From positions 1-64,000 of the forward strand of contig NZ_JAVRHQ010000002.1 of assembly GCF_031846485.1 (NCBI RefSeq): a stretch of 64,000 bases of DNA. The letters run 5' to 3'. Within the stretch, counting starts at the first letter, position 1; each line of letters begins with the position of its first letter. Of this stretch, positions 60,199 to 64,000 are shown in pieces. The notes beneath the pieces were generated by a model. It had not been told where the DNA came from. It was given only the letters and a program-made list of their open reading frames with translations, and did no database searches. Position numbers and translations under genes: made by a program. This DNA comes from Autumnicola tepida. Its GTDB lineage: Bacteria > Bacteroidota > Bacteroidia > Flavobacteriales > Flavobacteriaceae.

Positions 60199-61662
60199 AT
60201 GAAAGAAAAAAATACCTCCGGTACCAATTCCAGAAGAAAATTTATTAAGAGCACTGCCCTTGCCGCGGCTGGAATAAGCATTGTTCCCCGGCACGTCCTT
60301 GGAGGCCCGGGGTTCTTGGCTCCCAGTGATAAACTGGTGGTAGCCGGGATTGGCGTAGGAGGCAAAGGGGAAAGTGACCTTCACAATTTTGCGAAAACAG
60401 GAAAAGCGGACATTGGATTTCTCTGTGATGTGGATGATAGAAGAGCTGCCAATTCCATCGCCCGTTTTCCTAAAGCGAAATATTACAAGGACTTTAGAGA
60501 AATGCTGGATAAGGAGTCTAAGAATTTTGATGCCGTTTCTGTTTCCACACCAGACCATAACCATGCTGTGCAAGCCATGGCGGCTATGGATTTGGGTAAA
60601 CACGTTTATGTTCAAAAACCTTTAACGCATGATATTTATGAAGCCAGAAAGCTTACAGAAGGAGCTGAAAGAAATAAGGTTGTTACCCAAATGGGAAACC
60701 AGGGAGCCTCAGGGGATGGCGTAAGAAAATTGCAGGAATGGTATAATGCAGGATTAATTGGTAAAGTACATACTGTCTATGTGTGGACAGACCGCCCTGT
60801 ATGGCCACAGGGAATACCATGGCCGGAAAATGGAAATGCAGCTGTTCCTAAAGAACTGGACTGGGATTTATGGCTGGGAACTGCTCCCTATAAAGAATAT
60901 ATAAGCGGACTCGTACCTTTTAACTGGCGCGGCTGGTGGGATTACGGTACCGGTGCATTGGGAGATATGGGTTGCCATCTTATTGAACCGGCCTATAGTG
61001 TCCTGGACTTAAAATACCCAAAAGATGTACAATGTAGTGTGGGAAGTGTTTATGTGGATGAATTTCAAAGAGGATATTTTCCCGAGAGTTGCCCGCCTTC
61101 CAGCCATGTTACCATGACCTTCCCTGAAAGTGAAAAAACAGATGGAGATCTCACGCTTCACTGGATGGACGGGGGAATTCAACCTTCCCGTCCTGAAGAA
61201 CTGGGGCCAAATGAAACCTTTGGAGATGGTGGGAACGGAGTGCTCTTTATAGGAACAGAAGGAAAAATGATGTGTAGTACCTATGGCAGGAATCCAAGAT
61301 TGTTGCCAACTTCCAGGACAGAGGAAGTTAGTGTGCCACAAACAATAGAAAGGGTTCCCGGTGGGGAAGACGGCCATTACGGCCAGTGGGTGGAAGCAGC
61401 TATTGCCGGGTATGGAAAGAAAAAACTTAGCTCTCCTTTTGAAATCGCCGGCCCTTTAACTGAAACCTTATTAATTGCCAATCTCGCAATTAGGGGAGTG
61501 GATATCAGAACTGAGTACAAAAGGGATAACGGGGATATTGCCTATAATTATCCCGGGAGAAATATCCAGATGATCTGGGATGCTGAAAATATGAGGGTGA
61601 CCAACCTGGAAGAAGCCAATAAATTTGTAAAGCGGGATTACCGTGAGGGCTGGACATTATAA
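60199..61662 (+). CDS. Tat-exported Gfo/Idh/MocA-family oxidoreductase
   Basis: A 487-residue NAD(P)-dependent sugar-type dehydrogenase. A twin-arginine signal, SRRKFIKSTALAAAG (about residues 12-26), implies export in folded form with its cofactor. The Rossmann part (VVAGIGVGGKGESDLHN) has the GxGxxG motif, and VQKPLTHDIYEAR holds the Lys of the Gfo/Idh family near residue 141. The C-terminal domain includes the Trp-rich WRGWWDYGTGALGDMGCH. Such proteins in Bacteroidota often act on glycans or glycosidic bonds; the substrate here is unknown. It is followed by the 3D-domain gene 9 bp later. Confidence 0.88.
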   Translation: MKEKNTSGTNSRRKFIKSTALAAAGISIVPRHVLGGPGFLAPSDKLVVAGIGVGGKGESDLHNFAKTGKADIGFLCDVDDRRAANSIARFPKAKYYKDFREMLDKESKNFDAVSVSTPDHNHAVQAMAAMDLGKHVYVQKPLTHDIYEARKLTEGAERNKVVTQMGNQGASGDGVRKLQEWYNAGLIGKVHTVYVWTDRPVWPQGIPWPENGNAAVPKELDWDLWLGTAPYKEYISGLVPFNWRGWWDYGTGALGDMGCHLIEPAYSVLDLKYPKDVQCSVGSVYVDEFQRGYFPESCPPSSHVTMTFPESEKTDGDLTLHWMDGGIQPSRPEELGPNETFGDGGNGVLFIGTEGKMMCSTYGRNPRLLPTSRTEEVSVPQTIERVPGGEDGHYGQWVEAAIAGYGKKKLSSPFEIAGPLTETLLIANLAIRGVDIRTEYKRDNGDIAYNYPGRNIQMIWDAENMRVTNLEEANKFVKRDYREGWTL

Positions 61663-61671
61663 AAGTTAAAA

Positions 61672-62145
61672 ATGAAGAAGCTGAAAAACTGTTTAAAAAC
61701 CTATTATCTGAGGTTACTTCCAATCTCAGTGGGGGTTTTTATGCTGAATGGTTTTTCAGCTTGTGATTCAAAGAAAAACCACGAGCCAGATGTGAACTGG
61801 GATACTCTGAGTGTTACCGTTTCTGCTTATAATTCTCTTCATTACCAGGCAGAAGGGGATCCAAACATCACCGCCTGGGGAGATACTTTAAAACCCGGGG
61901 ATAAAGCAATTGCTGTTTCCAGGGATCTTATGAGAAAGGGCCTTGATTATAACACAAGGGTGAAAATTGAAGGTTTTGAAGGAGAATTTCTGGTGAAGGA
62001 TAAGATGCATTACCGCTGGAAAAATAAGATTGACATCTATATGGGAGAAAATGTGAAGAAGGCGAAGAAATTTGGAAGAAAAAAACTGGAAATCGTATAT
62101 GCTGTAGAAAATGATACGCTTCAGGAAGAGGGTTCTAAAAAGTAA
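61672..62145 (+). CDS. 3D-domain lipoprotein-like protein
   Basis: A 157-residue exported protein with a 3D domain (named for three conserved Asp), related to the catalytic barrel of lytic transglycosylase MltA and to Rpf-like proteins. The sequence FMLNGFSACDSKK could be a lipobox with Cys32 as the modified residue. Domain features include VTVSAYNS, ITAWGDTLKPGDKAIAVSRDLM and VKDKMHYRWKNKIDIYMG, with Asp residues in the expected positions. It may act on peptidoglycan; no lysozyme-like domain is fused. Likely in one transcript with the Gfo/Idh/MocA gene, by spacing. Confidence 0.8.
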   Translation: MKKLKNCLKTYYLRLLPISVGVFMLNGFSACDSKKNHEPDVNWDTLSVTVSAYNSLHYQAEGDPNITAWGDTLKPGDKAIAVSRDLMRKGLDYNTRVKIEGFEGEFLVKDKMHYRWKNKIDIYMGENVKKAKKFGRKKLEIVYAVENDTLQEEGSKK

Positions 62146-62224
62146 ATCTGCTGATAAAAATTTCGGTTAAGTGGGATTTTTGTTATTTTACCTGACTAAT
62201 AACAGCAAAAATCACAATTTTTCC

Positions 62225-63289
62225 ATGAAGTTTACTTTCTGTTTTCTTAGCCTGTTCTTTCTTTATAATTTCTCATTTGCAGCTGTTCAGGATTCAGTTC
62301 AGGCCCCGCAGAAGTTAACTATAGGGATTACAGAAGCCCCTCCATTTATTCATGAGGAAAATGGAGAGTTTTCCGGCCTCAGCATTTCTTCCTGGGAAAT
62401 GGTTAATGAGAAACTGGATACGGAATATGAATTTAAAACTTACAGTTCGCTCACAACTTTACTGAAGGCGGTAGAAAACAATGAGGTAGATTTCAGCATT
62501 AACCCCATTACCGTTACCGATAACCGGATGAAAGTAATGGATTTTTCACAGCCTTACTTTATTTCCCACACCGGTATAGCAAAAAGAAAAGAATCGCATA
62601 TCTGGAGCTATATCCGCAATATTGTGAGCTGGAATTTTATTTCTGCCATTCTTATCCTGGTTGGGGTTATTTTTATTTTTGGCTTTCTGGTCTGGATTTT
62701 TGAACGGAAACATAATGAAGAAGAATTTGGCAACAGTCCCAAAGGAATTATGGAAGGTTTCTGGTGGAGTGCCGTTACCATGACCACGGTGGGTTATGGA
62801 GACAAATCCCCGCGAACAACAGGCGGGAGGGTTGTTGGATTTATCTGGATGTTTATGGCCATTATCATGATTTCCAGCTTAACGGCAGGGATTGCTTCAT
62901 CTCTAACCGTAAGTACTATAAATGATAAGATCTCATCTGTTCAGGATCTGGAAAAATTTGAAGTCACCACGGTGGCAAATTCAAGCTCACAGGAATTTCT
63001 GGAACTTTATAACATAAGCAAAGAGACAGTTTTATCAGAAGAGGAGGGGATTGATGATGTTTTAAATAAGAAGACCTCACTCTTTGTTTACGATGTACCC
63101 ATGCTGAAACATGAAATCGAGCAACGGAACCTACAGGATGAAATAGAAGTGCTGGAGAAAACCCTAAAGAAGGATTATTACAGCTACACTTTTCCCAAAG
63201 ATTCTCCTCTGCTCAAGAAAATTAACCCGGCTTTGGTGAGTATTCTTAAAACGATGGAATGGAACGTTCTGGTGGAAGATTATAAATAA
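62225..63289 (+). CDS. Glutamate-receptor-like ligand-gated potassium channel
   Basis: A 354-residue channel. The start is MKFTFCFLSLFFLYNFSFA, a signal peptide 18 codons inside the longest frame. The first half of a bacterial solute-binding domain (KLTIGITEAPPFIHEENGEFSG, ITVTDNRMKVMDFSQPY) is interrupted by TM1 (about 139-161), a pore helix with selectivity filter TMTTVGYGDKS, and TM2 (FIWMFMAIIMISSLTAGIASSLTV); the second half follows (VTTVANSSSQEF, VLEKTL). TVGYG indicates K+ selectivity. The segment SLTAGIASS after TM2 mirrors the SYTANLAA gate of animal receptors. Layout is that of cyanobacterial GluR0; the ligand is unknown. Confidence 0.88.
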   Translation: MKFTFCFLSLFFLYNFSFAAVQDSVQAPQKLTIGITEAPPFIHEENGEFSGLSISSWEMVNEKLDTEYEFKTYSSLTTLLKAVENNEVDFSINPITVTDNRMKVMDFSQPYFISHTGIAKRKESHIWSYIRNIVSWNFISAILILVGVIFIFGFLVWIFERKHNEEEFGNSPKGIMEGFWWSAVTMTTVGYGDKSPRTTGGRVVGFIWMFMAIIMISSLTAGIASSLTVSTINDKISSVQDLEKFEVTTVANSSSQEFLELYNISKETVLSEEEGIDDVLNKKTSLFVYDVPMLKHEIEQRNLQDEIEVLEKTLKKDYYSYTFPKDSPLLKKINPALVSILKTMEWNVLVEDYK

Positions 63290-63424
63290 TTATGAGCCAA
63301 GTCCAAGGTAACCAAGTAGGATCCATAAAATAATAAAAACGACTATAATTCCTATACAACCGCAGCCGCCACCAAGCTTTTTTGCACCCCATCCCGCCAG
63401 GATCGCTCTAATGATGTTTCTCAT
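63290..63424 (-). CDS. Small Gly/Cys-containing membrane protein
   Basis: A 44-residue protein beginning MRNIIRAILAGWGAKKLGGG. It has two cysteines (CGC) and one transmembrane helix, IGIIVVFIILWILLGYLGLG. Flavobacteria carry similar small proteins; function is unknown. Its stop codon immediately follows that of the convergent channel gene, so the two ends touch without overlap. Confidence 0.65.
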   Translation of the reverse strand: MRNIIRAILAGWGAKKLGGGCGCIGIIVVFIILWILLGYLGLGS

Positions 63425-63777
63425 TGAAGATTATTTTCAGGTAAAATTAATTAAGAATATGAGCGGAAGTAATTCTTTGGCAAAACTTTACCTATAATTT
63501 TTTGAAAAACTAAAACTCACATTATGTAACTTAATAAAAAAAATTCTGTTAAAGTAGAATATCACCTCCTTCCATGCCCAGGAGAGTTTTTGTAAATCCG
63601 GGCTCAGGGAGCGAGGGCCTGGAAGTTGAGAGCTCAGCGAAAATTGCTAAATTTAATTATCGAAAAAAGTTCGGTAATATTTTTTATATTGGAAGTCAAA
63701 ATCAGCTGATATAGCCCACTATATTTTATATGTCTGGCTGTAGTATCAATTAAACTAACAAACCTATCCATCATTTT
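63425..63777. other. Intergenic region without a convincing gene
   Basis: 353 bp between two divergent small membrane-protein genes. It holds AT-rich sequence with a GC-richer patch at about 63595-63640. A 47-codon plus-strand frame (63574-63717) starts MPRRVFVNPG but shows no family and no supporting signals. No repeat or RNA gene was recognised; the region probably carries both promoters. Confidence 0.5.
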
Positions 63778-63930
63778 ATGGAAAACACGAACAAGCATAA
63801 TCACAGCACCGAAGACTATATTGTAGAAGACAATAAAAAAACCCGGTTTGGCGGTACGTTTATCGCTATTATTCTCATTATCTTAATAGCGGCTGTGGCC
63901 ATAACCGGCGTCTTTCTGGACCTTTGGTAA
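63778..63930 (+). CDS. Small single-helix membrane protein
   Basis: A 50-residue protein. A polar N-terminus (MENTNKHNHSTEDYIVEDNK, with KKTRFGG after it) is followed by one transmembrane helix, FIAIILIILIAAVAITGVF, and the end LDLW. It is typical of small flavobacterial membrane proteins of unknown function. Frame is clean with ATG and TAA. Confidence 0.6.
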   Translation: MENTNKHNHSTEDYIVEDNKKTRFGGTFIAIILIILIAAVAITGVFLDLW

Positions 63931-63932
63931 AC

Positions 63933-64000
63933 CTATTCTTTAATCTCATTCATTAGCAGGAAGGCCTTATTTACATATTCTTTTTCCAGGAAAATAGCAA
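63933..64000 (-). CDS. C-terminal end of a gene that runs out of the window
   Basis: On the minus strand the last 22 codons and stop of a reading frame remain. The visible end reads FLEKEYVNKAFLLMNEIKE. The fragment is too short to name. The other two frames are closed within the same bases. Confidence 0.4.
   Translation of the reverse strand, partial: AIFLEKEYVNKAFLLMNEIKE

Noticed and set aside
63574..63717. A 47-codon plus-strand frame beginning MPRRVFVNPG
   Set aside because: No family, no promoter or terminator, and an atypical GC-rich start in an otherwise regulatory region.

Overview
The window is chromosomal DNA from a Bacteroidota bacterium, most probably a marine or halotolerant member of the Flavobacteriaceae (Gramella/Salegentibacter/Zunongwangia-like; genus inferred, not shown). 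The evidence is AT-rich DNA, almost no Shine-Dalgarno sequences, several Bacteroidota-type promoters (TTTG/TTG about 18-22 bp upstream of TAnnTTTG), a type B type IX secretion C-terminal domain, and many flavobacterial families of unknown function. No rRNA, tRNA, CRISPR array, insertion sequence, prophage or integrase was seen.

Layout. 1-6 kb: aroB, proline dehydrogenase, a YebC regulator, pterin dehydratase, an SDR and gcvT. 6-18.4 kb: NAD(P)HX repair enzyme, histidine ammonia-lyase, clpC, gyrA with a TPR protein, an NlpC/P60-fold protein that has lost its catalytic cysteine, and a thiolase. 18.5-26 kb: a membrane HD phosphodiesterase, a Gre-like factor, a SatD/DUF3307 pair behind a palindrome, and an aldehyde dehydrogenase/DUF72/Nudix/thioesterase run. 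26-35.5 kb: two MscS-type channels around an EEP-family phosphatase/nuclease, galE, several small membrane proteins, an SDR and an MDR oxidoreductase. 35.6-46 kb: a FUSC protein coupled to DUF6155, a type IX-secreted protein, an MFS transporter, a 32-residue lysine-rich peptide, a translationally coupled cysE-cysM pair, a secreted protein and a DEAD/DEAH helicase. 46-52 kb: PBP1A, a tandem array of four tiny peptide genes, two adjacent SdiA-regulated-like paralogues and a TVP38 protein. 52-64 kb: a dipeptidase, a probable copper-handling pair, a coupled ATP-grasp/GCS2/N-formylglutamate amidohydrolase operon, OsmC, FKBP, a Tat-exported Gfo/Idh/MocA protein, a 3D-domain lipoprotein, a glutamate-receptor-like potassium channel and small membrane proteins.

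Most of the window is housekeeping. The strongest undescribed signal is the peptide array at 48717-49296 on the minus strand: about 152-bp units, each encoding a 39-41-residue cationic peptide. The near-identical copies differ mostly at synonymous positions, one has a premature stop, and the leader between units also precedes a secreted-protein gene 4.5 kb away. Next in interest are the RimK/GCS2/NFGAH operon, which looks like a pathway for an unknown amino-acid conjugate, and the NlpC/P60 pseudo-enzyme.

Coordinates of start codons were adjusted where promoter elements, terminators or signal peptides contradicted the longest reading frame.
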